Shown: in pieces, positions 9,007 through 17,928 of the stretch
Numbering within the stretch: position 1 is the stretch's first letter
Layout: every line of letters starts with the position of its first letter
Source of the DNA: JAHEEL01 sp963785245
GTDB taxonomy: Bacteria; Actinomycetota; Acidimicrobiia; Spongiisociales; UBA5794
DNA length: 64,000 nt
Reading direction: 5' to 3'
Assembly (NCBI GenBank): GCA_963785245.1
Contig: CAWAUO010000001.1
Coordinates: forward strand, 186,001-250,000
The notes under the pieces: generated by a model
Told to the model about the DNA's origin: nothing
Seen by the model: the letters and a program-made list of their open reading frames with translations, nothing else
Databases searched by the model: none
Made by a program: the position numbers and the translations under genes

Positions 9007-9744
9007 GTGACGCTCCTCGAAGGGCTGATCCTGATCGTCGGTGGTGCCGCGGCCGGTTTCATCAACGCGCTCGCCGGCGGTGGTTCTGCCATAACGATTC
9101 CGATCCTCACTGAGATGGTCGGCATCAGCACCGCAAACGGCACGAATCGGATCGCAATCTTCCTGGCAAACCTGACGGCCATCGCCGGATATCAGAAGGG
9201 GGAGGTCGTGCCGTGGCGGCGCCTGAGCATGCTCATCTTCCCCACGGTGATCGGAGCGGCGGTCGGAGCCTGGGTCTCGACGGTGACGCCTCCCGATGTG
9301 CTCCGCATGGTGTTCGCCGGTGTGTTGCTTCTCGTCGCAGCATCGGTGGTGCTCCGCCCGTCTCGATGGCTCGAAGAACGGGAGGTGGCCCTCCACGAAC
9401 CGTGGCGGTCGACCGTGTTCCTCGGTATCGGGTTCTACGGGGGGTTCGTCCAAGCGGGCGTCGGCTTCATCCTCCTTGCCGGCCTCGTTCTCGGAGCGGG
9501 GATGAACCTCGTGAATGGCAACGCCGCGAAGGTCGTACTGATCGCCGCCTACTCGCCGATCGCGATCCTGCTGTTCGCCCAGGCCTCCCAGGTGGACCTC
9601 GCCGTCGGCGGTGTCCTCGCTGCCGGTCAGATGTCGGGAGCCTGGGCCGGATCGCGTCTTGCCGTCCTGAAGGGCGCAGCATGGATTCGATGGGTGCTGG
9701 TTGCCGCGGCGGTGGTTGCTGCAGCGCGGCTCGCGTTCGGGTAG
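9007..9744 (+). CDS. TauE/SafE (TSUP) family membrane transporter
   Basis: 245 residues, almost entirely hydrophobic, with about seven to eight predicted membrane helices. The N-terminal GGAAAGFINALAGGGS segment and the repeated glycine-rich motif later (GGFVQAGVGFILLAG) are the two pseudo-symmetric halves of TSUP exporters. Members move sulfite, sulfoacetate or other organic anions across the inner membrane; the substrate cannot be read from sequence. The start is GTG at 9007. It lies between the pabB-pabC fusion and a flavin-reductase gene on the same strand with short gaps, so a loose operon is possible. Confidence 0.88.
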   Translation: MTLLEGLILIVGGAAAGFINALAGGGSAITIPILTEMVGISTANGTNRIAIFLANLTAIAGYQKGEVVPWRRLSMLIFPTVIGAAVGAWVSTVTPPDVLRMVFAGVLLLVAASVVLRPSRWLEEREVALHEPWRSTVFLGIGFYGGFVQAGVGFILLAGLVLGAGMNLVNGNAAKVVLIAAYSPIAILLFAQASQVDLAVGGVLAAGQMSGAWAGSRLAVLKGAAWIRWVLVAAAVVAAARLAFG

Positions 9745-9809
9745 CGCGATGTACGCGGCGACGACCCGAACCCAGGCGGTACAGTGAAGACGAGGCAGAT
9801 GGAGGACCC

Positions 9810-10331
9810 ATGACAGGCGAGATTCACGAAGGGGAGCATCCGTTCATCCCACCGGAGGATGAGCGAGACCCGGTGCGGCGGTTCCGCGGGCGCCTTGCCG
9901 CTCCAGTCACGATCGTCACCGCCGGTGATGCCAGCGAACGAGCCGGGCTCACCGTGTCCTCGCTCATGCTTGCCGAAGGCGACCCGGGCAGCGTTCACTT
10001 CCTGCTGGGGCCAACGGCCGACGTGTACGACGCCATGACACGGACCGATCGGCTCGTGGTGCACGTGCTGGCCAGCAAGAGCCGGACGCTCTCGGATGTG
10101 TTCGCCGGACGGCGTCCGAGTCCCGGCGGGCCGTTCGTGGGCGTCGATACCACCGACTCTGCATGGGGTCCGGTGATCGAGGGGATTCCGGACCGGGCCT
10201 ACTGCAGCGGTATCTCGGTTGTGGAGCACGGCTACTCGTTGCTTGTCTCGGCACGAATCGACAAGGTGGCGATCGCCGATCTGACCGACCCGCTCGTGTA
10301 CTTTCGCGGCAGCTACCGCAGCCTGGCGTAG
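9810..10331 (+). CDS. Flavin-reductase-like FMN-binding protein
   Basis: 173 residues. The sequence has the split-barrel flavin-binding layout: RFRGRLAAPVTIVTAG, GLTVSSLMLAEGDPGSVHFLLG, and SGISVVEHGYSLLVSARI near the C-terminus. Members reduce FMN or bind it as a cofactor for partner oxygenases. An open frame extends upstream, but the ATG at 9810 is chosen because GGAGGA (9801-9806) lies at good spacing before it. No partner oxygenase is next to it; it precedes rimO. Confidence 0.82.
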   Translation: MTGEIHEGEHPFIPPEDERDPVRRFRGRLAAPVTIVTAGDASERAGLTVSSLMLAEGDPGSVHFLLGPTADVYDAMTRTDRLVVHVLASKSRTLSDVFAGRRPSPGGPFVGVDTTDSAWGPVIEGIPDRAYCSGISVVEHGYSLLVSARIDKVAIADLTDPLVYFRGSYRSLA

Positions 10332-10369
10332 CTGCCGCATCAGACGCGGCGAGGGTACGCTGGCGGGCG

Positions 10370-11695
10370 ATGAACCCCGCTGCACCAACGGTCTGGCTGA
10401 CAACGCTCGGCTGTGCGAAGAACCAGGTCGACTCCGACAAGGTCACCGGAATGCTCATGTCTGCCGGATACGCCGAGGCGACAACGCCGGAAGCGGCGGA
10501 TGTCGTGATGGTCAACACCTGCGGGTTCATCGAACCAGCACGGCGGGAATCGATCGACACGATCCTCGATCTCGCGGGAGCGAAACGCGATGATGCCAGC
10601 CTCGTGGTGATTGGCTGCATGGCACAGCGCTACGAGACCGAATTGACCGACGCGCTCCCGGAAGCTGATGCCATCGTCGGCCTGGATCGCTATCCGGAAC
10701 TCATCGACCGGCTCGATGCCCTGACCACGTGGACGCCAATCACGATTGGCTTGGCACGACGATCACATATGGACATTCTCTATGAGACGCGACGCCCGAC
10801 GCCGAACACACCATACGCCTACGTCAAGGCTGCCGAGGGGTGCGACAAGCTCTGCACGTTCTGTGCGATCCCGCAGTTCAGGGGCAAGCAGCGCTCGCGC
10901 AGCGCAGACAACATCCGTGAGGAGATCGCTGAACTCGCTGAGGCAGGGGTTGCGGAGATCGGCCTGGTCGCACAAGACCTCGCGGCATACGGACGCGACA
11001 TCGACGGTCCCGACATCGTCGATCTCGTGCAACGTGTGACGACCGTTGAGGGTCTCCGGCGCCTCCGCCTCTACTACCTCTATCCGAGGGAGATCCGGCC
11101 TCGTCTGATCTCCGAGATGGCGGAGAATTCGCTGGTCGCCGACTACTTCGATCTGTCACTCCAGCACACTTCGCCGGGTCTGCTCCGGGCGATGAAGCGG
11201 CCCGGGTCGGGGGAGCGGCATCGGGAGTTGATCGATCGTATCCGTGGGGCAGCCCCCGACGCGGCGTTGCGGTCGTCGTTCATCGTCGGATTCCCCGGCG
11301 AGACGGACGAGGACGTCGATGGGCTCGCGGCGTTCCTGACTGAGGTAGGTCTCGACTGGGCCGGATTCTTCCCGTATTCGCCGGAGGACGGCACGGCAGC
11401 GGCCACGATGGAGTCGCAGGTGCCAGAGGCGGAGAAGCAGAGCCGGCTCCGGCATCTCCAGTCGATCCAGGATGAGATCACAACCGGTCGGTCAATCGAT
11501 CAGATTGGCCGGACGATGACGGTTGTGGTCGACCAGGTCGAGGACGATCAACCGGTCGCACGGTCGTACCGCGAGGCTCCCGAGATCGACGGCGTGATCC
11601 TTCTCGACAAGGGCATCCCCGGTGAGTGGCTTGAAGTGGAGGTGGTCGGTGGATACGGAACCGACCTCGACGCCGTCGTTCGGAGGCCTGTGTGA
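10370..11695 (+). CDS. rimO: Ribosomal protein S12 methylthiotransferase
   Basis: 441 residues. Three domains: N-terminal UPF0004 with its cluster cysteines in LGCAKNQVDSD, VNTCGF and IGCMAQR; radical-SAM core with CDKLCTFCAIP; and a C-terminal TRAM domain. RimO adds a methylthio group to the conserved aspartate of ribosomal protein S12 using two 4Fe-4S clusters. The LGCAKN start and the C-terminal TRAM separate it from MiaB, which is also in the window at 19475. Its stop overlaps the GTG start of cinA by four bases (GTGA). Confidence 0.95.
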   Translation: MNPAAPTVWLTTLGCAKNQVDSDKVTGMLMSAGYAEATTPEAADVVMVNTCGFIEPARRESIDTILDLAGAKRDDASLVVIGCMAQRYETELTDALPEADAIVGLDRYPELIDRLDALTTWTPITIGLARRSHMDILYETRRPTPNTPYAYVKAAEGCDKLCTFCAIPQFRGKQRSRSADNIREEIAELAEAGVAEIGLVAQDLAAYGRDIDGPDIVDLVQRVTTVEGLRRLRLYYLYPREIRPRLISEMAENSLVADYFDLSLQHTSPGLLRAMKRPGSGERHRELIDRIRGAAPDAALRSSFIVGFPGETDEDVDGLAAFLTEVGLDWAGFFPYSPEDGTAAATMESQVPEAEKQSRLRHLQSIQDEITTGRSIDQIGRTMTVVVDQVEDDQPVARSYREAPEIDGVILLDKGIPGEWLEVEVVGGYGTDLDAVVRRPV

Positions 11696-12936
11696 TCGTC
11701 GAGGTGCTCGCCATCGGGACGGAGCTCTTGCTCGGTCAGATCGTGAACTCGAATGCCACCCGCATCGGAGAGCGCCTCGCCGATGCGGGTCTTGACCATC
11801 ATCAGCAGACCGTGGTCGGTGACAACGACGCCAGAATCGTCGGCGCCCTCACCGATGCGTGTTCGAGAGCCGACGCCGTCATCATCACGGGGGGTCTCGG
11901 ACCGACGCAGGACGATCTGACTCGCGAGGCGATGGCGCGAGCAGCAGGTGTTGATTTGATCTTCGACGCCGACCAGGCGGACCGCTTGCGCGAACGGTGG
12001 GAGTTGCGCGGCAGGGTTATGCCCGACTCGAACCTCCGGCAGGCTGAGCGTCCCGACGGTTCGATGCTGATCCCCAACCCGAAGGGCACCGCCCCGGGCA
12101 TACGCATGCGCATCGACGGATCGTGGGTGATCGCGCTTCCTGGGGTTCCAGCGGAGATGATCCCCATGCTGAACAACGACGTCATACCGTTCCTGCGCGG
12201 TGATGATCGGTCGGTGGTGGTCAGCCGCCTCATCCGAACCTGGGGTGAGTCCGAGTCGGCGATTGGTGAACAACTCAGCGACCTCTTCGACGCGTCGACG
12301 AACCCGTCGATTGCCTTCCTTGCCTCCGGTGGCGAGATCAAGATCAGGATCACCGCGAAGGCGGATACCAGCGCGGCTGCGCTCGACCTCATCGCCCCCA
12401 TGGAAGAGACGGTGCGGGAGCGTCTCGGGACTCTGGTCTTCGGAGCGGACGGTGATACGATCGAAGTGGTCATCCTCCGGCTGCTCGAAGAGCGCGGGTG
12501 GACGCTTGGGACGGCGGAGTCGGTGACCGGTGGGCTGGTCGCCGGTCGCATCACTGCGGTTCCTGGAGCGAGCAGAGCGTTCCGTGGCTCGGTCGTCGCC
12601 TACGCCACGGACCTGAAGGAGTCTCGACTTGGCGTGCCGCCGGAGGTGATCCTCGGGCACGGCGTCGTGAGCGAACCGGTCGGCGTCGCGATGGCCCACG
12701 GTGCGCGAGCGGCCCTCGGCGTCGATGTGGCCGTGGCCGTCACCGGGTCCGCCGGGCCCGACCCGCAAGAACAGCCCGTGGGGACCATCGTCGTTGCGGT
12801 CGCGACGCCCAATGGTGCGCGAGTCCGGACCCTGAGAATGCCGGGTGACCGCGAGCGGGTACGCACGTTCGCCACCACAGCGTCGCTCCAATTGCTCCGT
12901 CTGTCGCTGCAGGACGTCGAGTGGGGGACCGGTTGA
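11692..12936 (+). CDS. cinA: CinA family protein (competence/damage-inducible; NMN deamidase type)
   Basis: 414 residues. N-terminal MoaB/MogA-like domain with TGGLGPTQDD, and a C-terminal CinA domain with ESVTGGLVAGRI and VTGSAGPDPQEQPVGT. Family members act as ADP-ribose pyrophosphatase and/or NMN deamidase in pyridine-nucleotide salvage. The usual AESCTGG motif reads AESVTGG, so the cysteine is absent. The start is GTG at 11692 overlapping the rimO stop. The arrangement cinA - RNA ligase - recA is common in Gram-positive bacteria and Actinobacteria. Confidence 0.94.
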   Translation: MIVEVLAIGTELLLGQIVNSNATRIGERLADAGLDHHQQTVVGDNDARIVGALTDACSRADAVIITGGLGPTQDDLTREAMARAAGVDLIFDADQADRLRERWELRGRVMPDSNLRQAERPDGSMLIPNPKGTAPGIRMRIDGSWVIALPGVPAEMIPMLNNDVIPFLRGDDRSVVVSRLIRTWGESESAIGEQLSDLFDASTNPSIAFLASGGEIKIRITAKADTSAAALDLIAPMEETVRERLGTLVFGADGDTIEVVILRLLEERGWTLGTAESVTGGLVAGRITAVPGASRAFRGSVVAYATDLKESRLGVPPEVILGHGVVSEPVGVAMAHGARAALGVDVAVAVTGSAGPDPQEQPVGTIVVAVATPNGARVRTLRMPGDRERVRTFATTASLQLLRLSLQDVEWGTG

Positions 12937-13475
12937 CCGATCGCCTGTTTCTCGCCGTTGCCGTGACCGACGAGGTGGCCCACGGTCTCGCCGCGTTTCT
13001 CACCGAGGAGACGATGCGCCTTCCCGGGCGACCGACACCACCCGCCAAGTGGCACATCACCATCCGGTTTCTTGGATCAACCACGGCCCTGCAACGGGAT
13101 CGGATTCTCGAGTTCCTCGACGAACACCTGGCTGTTGAGTCGTTCACGCTGGGATTCGGACGCCTCGGTGCCTTTCCGAAACCATCGAAGGCGAGCGTTC
13201 TCTGGCTCGGCATCGAACGTGGAGCGGAACACCTGGCAACGATGGGAGAGATCTCAGAGACTGCGGCGCAGTCGGCCGGTCTCGAACCTGAGGACCGTCC
13301 GCTGCACCCCCACCTCACGTTGTCGAGGATCCGGCCACCGATGAACGTCTCGGATCTCATCGAGCGCGTGCCGAGGTTCCCCCTCTCCATGGACGTTGAT
13401 CGACTGACGCTGTTCCGGAGCCATCTCGGTCGAGGCGGGGCGACGTACGAGACCGTCGAGACGATCCTGTTCTGA
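12933..13475 (+). CDS. thpR: RNA 2',3'-cyclic phosphodiesterase (2'-5' RNA ligase family)
   Basis: 180 residues. The two HxTx motifs of the 2H phosphoesterase fold are present as HITIRFLG and HPHLTLSRI. The enzyme opens 2',3'-cyclic phosphates and can join tRNA halves through 2'-5' bonds in vitro. The start is uncertain: TTG at 12933 forms a four-base TTGA overlap with the cinA stop, matching the style of the neighbouring junctions; GTG at 12921 is the alternative. Confidence 0.88.
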   Translation: MTDRLFLAVAVTDEVAHGLAAFLTEETMRLPGRPTPPAKWHITIRFLGSTTALQRDRILEFLDEHLAVESFTLGFGRLGAFPKPSKASVLWLGIERGAEHLATMGEISETAAQSAGLEPEDRPLHPHLTLSRIRPPMNVSDLIERVPRFPLSMDVDRLTLFRSHLGRGGATYETVETILF

Positions 13476-13526
13476 CCCAGGACTCGCTCCAACCGGCGGG
13501 CCAAGCCGATCCGGTACGATCGCCTC

Positions 13527-14432
13527 ATGCAGATTCGTGCGCTCGCCTTCGACGACGTCGAACGATGGATCGACATGCGCCATCAACTCTGGCCGGAGCA
13601 CGAGAAGGCCGACTTGACCGACGAGGTCATGCACTGGCATCGGGGGAAGACCGCCGTGTTCGTAGCCGATGCCGACGGGGAACTCGTCGGCTTCAGCGAA
13701 GCCACCATGCATGAGCGCGCCCCCGGCTGCAGTTCGTCGCCCGTCGGTTACCTCGATGCCTGGTGGGTCGACGAGGGATTTCGGCGACGGGGAGTCGGGA
13801 CGCAACTCCTGGCTGCTGCAGAAGGGTGGGCGATCGAGAACGGTGCGACGGACATGGCGTCGGATGCCCATGCCGACAATGGCATCTCGCGCAGCGTCCA
13901 CCGGGCCACGGGGTTCAGCGAGCGCCGTCCGGTCGTGCGCTTCCACAAGTCAATAGCGTCGGAGGCGGAGCCGCCGGCCGGGCCGGACCGTTCCTCGGTG
14001 GTGACGCTTCGCGAGGTCGACGAGGACAATGTCCGCGCCATCATCCGCCTCGAGGTAGCCGCCCACCAGCGTTCAATGGTGGCTACGAATGCCGTGTCGC
14101 TCGCCCAGTATGCGGTCGCCCCGAAGGCGTGGACACGCGCGGTCTACGCGGATGGCGTGCCGGTCGGATACGTGCTCCTCTACGACGATGCCGATGCACC
14201 GGAGTACTTCCTCTGGAGATTCATGATCGACCGCCGGTACCAGGGGTTGGGCTTTGGAACGAGGGCAATGAGCCTGGTCATCGAATATGTCCGGACCAGG
14301 CCGGAGGCATCGGGTCTCCTGACCAGCTACGTAGCGACGCCCGGTGGCCCGGGACCGTTCTACCACCAGCTCGGATTCGTCGACACCGGGGAAGTCGACG
14401 ACGGCGAACTCGTGACGTTGCTGGCCTTCTGA
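13527..14432 (+). CDS. Tandem GNAT acetyltransferase
   Basis: 301 residues with two GNAT domains. Domain 1 (residues 1-140) carries the acetyl-CoA loop FRRRGVGTQLLAAAEGWA; domain 2 (about 150-301) has RRYQGLGFGTRAM and a C-terminal FYHQLGFVDTGE. Two-domain GNATs include mycothiol synthase and aminoglycoside or peptide acetyltransferases, but no feature here assigns a substrate. The start ATG at 13527 follows a short gap after thpR. Convergent with the HAD gene at 14446. Confidence 0.82.
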   Translation: MQIRALAFDDVERWIDMRHQLWPEHEKADLTDEVMHWHRGKTAVFVADADGELVGFSEATMHERAPGCSSSPVGYLDAWWVDEGFRRRGVGTQLLAAAEGWAIENGATDMASDAHADNGISRSVHRATGFSERRPVVRFHKSIASEAEPPAGPDRSSVVTLREVDEDNVRAIIRLEVAAHQRSMVATNAVSLAQYAVAPKAWTRAVYADGVPVGYVLLYDDADAPEYFLWRFMIDRRYQGLGFGTRAMSLVIEYVRTRPEASGLLTSYVATPGGPGPFYHQLGFVDTGEVDDGELVTLLAF

Positions 14433-14445
14433 GCCCGGCGACTCG

Positions 14446-15078
14446 CTAGACCGGGCCGGGTGTTGCACTGACGAGGAGGTCGGCGAGTTCTCCTGGGTTG
14501 GTCAGCCGCACGTCTCCGTCGAGCCCCTTCAGGCCGGCCGTGCTGGCTCCAGCGGAACGGCCTGCCTGCAGGCCAACTTCGGTGTCTTCGACGACGAGGC
14601 ATCGCTTGGGTGAGATCCCCAACATCGAGGCCGCGCGGAGATAGCCCTCCGGGTCGGGCTTTCCCGCACTCACGTCCTCCACCGTCACGAGCACCGGCGG
14701 CGAGATGCCAACACGGCCGAGGCGGGCGGCAGCGAGCCGACGGTCCGCGCTCGTGACAATCGCCCACGGAAACCCTCGTCGATCGAGGGTCTCGACCAGT
14801 CGGAGTGCGCCAGGGGTCGGCACGACGTCGCCGAGGTCTTCGTACTGCATCATCAACTGGTCCGCCGCGGCATGATCAACCTGCTGATCGGTGAAGTCGG
14901 GTCGCAGCCTGCGAACGGTCACGTCCGCCGGTGCCCCGTGGGCGATGGCGAGCGCGGCATCGGGTTCGATTCCGTACTTGTGCGACCACAGAACCCAAGC
15001 GCGATCGACCGAGTCGTCGGAGTCAACGAGCGTTCCGTCCATATCGCAGAGCACGGCGAGAATTGATGCGAGATCCAT
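14446..15078 (-). CDS. HAD-family phosphatase (beta-phosphoglucomutase-like subfamily)
   Basis: 210 residues. All HAD motifs are visible: nucleophile motif I DMDGTLVDSD, motif II VTSA, motif III lysine in GKPDPEGY, and motif IV VVEDTEVG. The helical cap between motifs I and II places it with phosphoglycolate phosphatase and beta-phosphoglucomutase-like enzymes, which act on small sugar phosphates in the cytoplasm. The substrate is not known. ATG at 15078 (MDLASILAVLCDMDG). Confidence 0.88.
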   Translation of the reverse strand: MDLASILAVLCDMDGTLVDSDDSVDRAWVLWSHKYGIEPDAALAIAHGAPADVTVRRLRPDFTDQQVDHAAADQLMMQYEDLGDVVPTPGALRLVETLDRRGFPWAIVTSADRRLAAARLGRVGISPPVLVTVEDVSAGKPDPEGYLRAASMLGISPKRCLVVEDTEVGLQAGRSAGASTAGLKGLDGDVRLTNPGELADLLVSATPGPV

Positions 15079-15500
15079 CGGTCGGACTGTAGTGACGGTG
15101 AGAGGTACGCATTCCGAGGGGCTGTGTCGGATCGCCCACGAAGAGGCGCACCCGCTGACGGAGCAACGGCGAGAGTTGTGGTCTCGCTGGAGTTGCGGCC
15201 TACGGGTGCGCTCCCCGAGGGCACCCTAGGCACCATCATCCGGAGATTTCCAGTGGAATCTCGGGAGGGGGGACACTGGCTCAGTCGGACTTCGCTGGTT
15301 CGCAACGTCGGGGTCGGGCCCGGAGCGGGCCTCGTTAGCGGATCCACGAGTTCGGCGTCGGACTCCCGGTCGACATCAGGCGGAGCCTCACGATCCCGAC
15401 AGCCTCGCATGAGCGGTCGTCCGTCTCCGCCTCTTGCCCGGTCCGGTCAGAACCGTTCGCGGGTGCTCCGCTCATCGTCGCCGGTTGATAGGGTGACGAG
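15079..15500. other. 422-bp intergenic region with no convincing gene
   Basis: Lies between the divergent HAD gene and the cyclase gene. No open frame here looks like protein. It holds a three-helix nested hairpin (15146-15211, listed separately) and a second hairpin near 15243-15262 with arms GAGATT / AATCTC. The promoter of the cyclase gene should lie near its 3' end. Confidence 0.7.
15146..15211 (+). ncRNA. Candidate structured RNA (nested three-helix hairpin)
   Basis: Three perfect helices nest inside one another: GCGCACCC (15146-15153) with GGGTGCGC (15204-15211), GCAAC (15163-15167) with GTTGC (15192-15196), and CGAGA (15170-15174) with TCTCG (15182-15186), closed by a 7-nt loop. No protein frame explains this. 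It could be a small RNA or a cis-acting leader of the cyclase gene about 290 bp downstream. The strand is not established, and I do not recognise a known class. Confidence 0.4.
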
Positions 15501-16337
15501 ATGCCAATCTTCATGGACGTCCACAAGGACCTGGGCGATGTGACCGAGCAGGACATCAAGGGCGCGCATCAACGCGATCTCGAGATCCAGGATGAATACG
15601 GTGTCCAGTTCCTGACCTACTGGTTCAATAGCCCGGACGGCACTGCCTTCTGCCTGGTCGACGCACCGACCAAGGAGGCGGCAATCGCGGTCCACAAGCA
15701 GTCGCACGGCCTCGTGCCGCACAACATGGTCGAGGTCGAGAAGCCGACCGTGAGTCGGTTCATGGGTGATTGGGAGCGGAACGCTCCGGATATCGCGAGG
15801 AACGAGGATGAGAGACTCGACAGCGGTTTGCGGGCGATCATGTTCACCGACCTGGTCGGATCGACCGAGGTCAGCTCGCGCGAAGGCGACGCGAAGGCAC
15901 TTGAGTTGCTGGACCGCCATGACGGGATCGTGCGTGAGGCACTCTTTGCATATGGCGGCCGGGAGGTCAAGCACACGGGCGACGGCATCTTTGCGTCGTT
16001 CAACTCCGTCAGCCGGGCCGTCGAGTGCGCCCAGGAGATTCAGCGAGCTTTCGGCGAACCGCTCAACGTCGATTCGCCCTCCGGTCGTGTCAGGATCGGT
16101 ATCAGCGCAGGAGAGCCGGTCAGTCAGCACGAGGACCTCTTCGGTGCTGCGGTGAACCTGGCCTCCCGCATTTGCGGGCATGCCAATCCCGGTCAGATCC
16201 TCGTCTCGAGCGCCGTGCGCGAGCTCTCCGTGGGGAAGCAGATGTCGTATCAGGATCGCGGACCGATCGCTCTGAAGGGGTTCGACGACCCGGTCCGCCT
16301 GTTCGAGGTCCCGGTCGACGATTCGCCCGCCTCATAA
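15501..16337 (+). CDS. DUF4242 domain fused to class III nucleotide cyclase
   Basis: 278 residues. Residues 1-85 match the small ferredoxin-like DUF4242 fold (MPIFMDVHKDL ... EAAIAVHKQSHG). Residues about 110-278 are a class III adenylate/guanylate cyclase catalytic domain. Both metal-binding aspartates are visible (MFTDLVGST and KHTGDGIFASF), as is DLFGAAVNLASRIC, which holds the adenine-type Asp and the transition-state Asn/Arg. It should make cAMP in the cytoplasm as a dimer; the DUF4242 part may sense a ligand or metal. No membrane segment is present. The stop TAA is the first position of the second long hairpin repeat. Confidence 0.85.
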   Translation: MPIFMDVHKDLGDVTEQDIKGAHQRDLEIQDEYGVQFLTYWFNSPDGTAFCLVDAPTKEAAIAVHKQSHGLVPHNMVEVEKPTVSRFMGDWERNAPDIARNEDERLDSGLRAIMFTDLVGSTEVSSREGDAKALELLDRHDGIVREALFAYGGREVKHTGDGIFASFNSVSRAVECAQEIQRAFGEPLNVDSPSGRVRIGISAGEPVSQHEDLFGAAVNLASRICGHANPGQILVSSAVRELSVGKQMSYQDRGPIALKGFDDPVRLFEVPVDDSPAS

Positions 16338-16469
16338 CGCTGCGAACCCAGGGTTCTCCACCTCGGATATGACGCCGACAGCCCGCGGAATGGAAGGGGG
16401 CGACGGTCCATCTCATTCTGAGGGCCCACGGCGTCAAATAGGATGCCGAGAACCCTGGGCTCGTAGCGT
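16337..16469. repeat. Long hairpin repeat, copy 2
   Basis: 133-bp repeat of the element at 449-581. Outer arms 16337-16359 and 16447-16469 match with three mismatches; the left arm is identical to that of copy 1. The internal segments (ATATGACGCCGACAGCCC, GGGCCCACGGCG) are conserved. It starts at the last base of the cyclase stop codon and ends about 50 bp before the recA LexA box. Confidence 0.85.
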
Positions 16470-16521
16470 TGTGGGGGTCGATTGCGGCTGCCGGATGCGG
16501 TCTCGACCCAATTCCTCGACA

Positions 16522-16537
16522 TCGAACAGATGTTCGC
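16522..16537. promoter_or_regulatory. LexA (SOS) box upstream of recA
   Basis: TCGAACAGATGTTCGC, a GAAC-N4-GTTC palindrome matching the actinobacterial/Gram-positive LexA operator. It lies about 100 bp before the recA start and no other gene intervenes, so recA should be SOS-induced. Confidence 0.85.
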
Positions 16538-16639
16538 CTAGGCTGCGCCGAGCATCGTGAATACCATCATTGTTGTTCGCGAGGCAGAATCTGTCACAGG
16601 CGCCCGGTACCTTGCGGGTCAGTCGAAAAAGGAGACATC

Positions 16640-17704
<1,065 letters not shown>

Positions 17705-17928
17705 CCGCCGCGTTTTTCGCGTTCCGCGCGGGGCCGGAGTGCGGTACCATCACAGGTGACACACACCAGAACACTGATAACAAAGCGGTCGAGAACGCAA
17801 ATGTCGATACGGAGAACAGCGAACCGAGAACCCAACCGGGGCTAGCGCCCCGACCTTGAGACGCTGTTGCCGGTGTGTGCCGAGCTCACGGGCTCGGCAC
17901 GCTGCGTTCAAGACCACGGAACGGGGAA
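17705..17928. other. recA-rny intergenic region with two short hairpins
   Basis: Two hairpins: GGGGC-TAGC-GCCCC at 17838-17851 and GTGCCGAG / CTCGGCAC at 17877-17884 and 17893-17900. Neither is followed by a T-run, so neither is a clear intrinsic terminator; the second lies within the likely rny leader. Confidence 0.5.
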
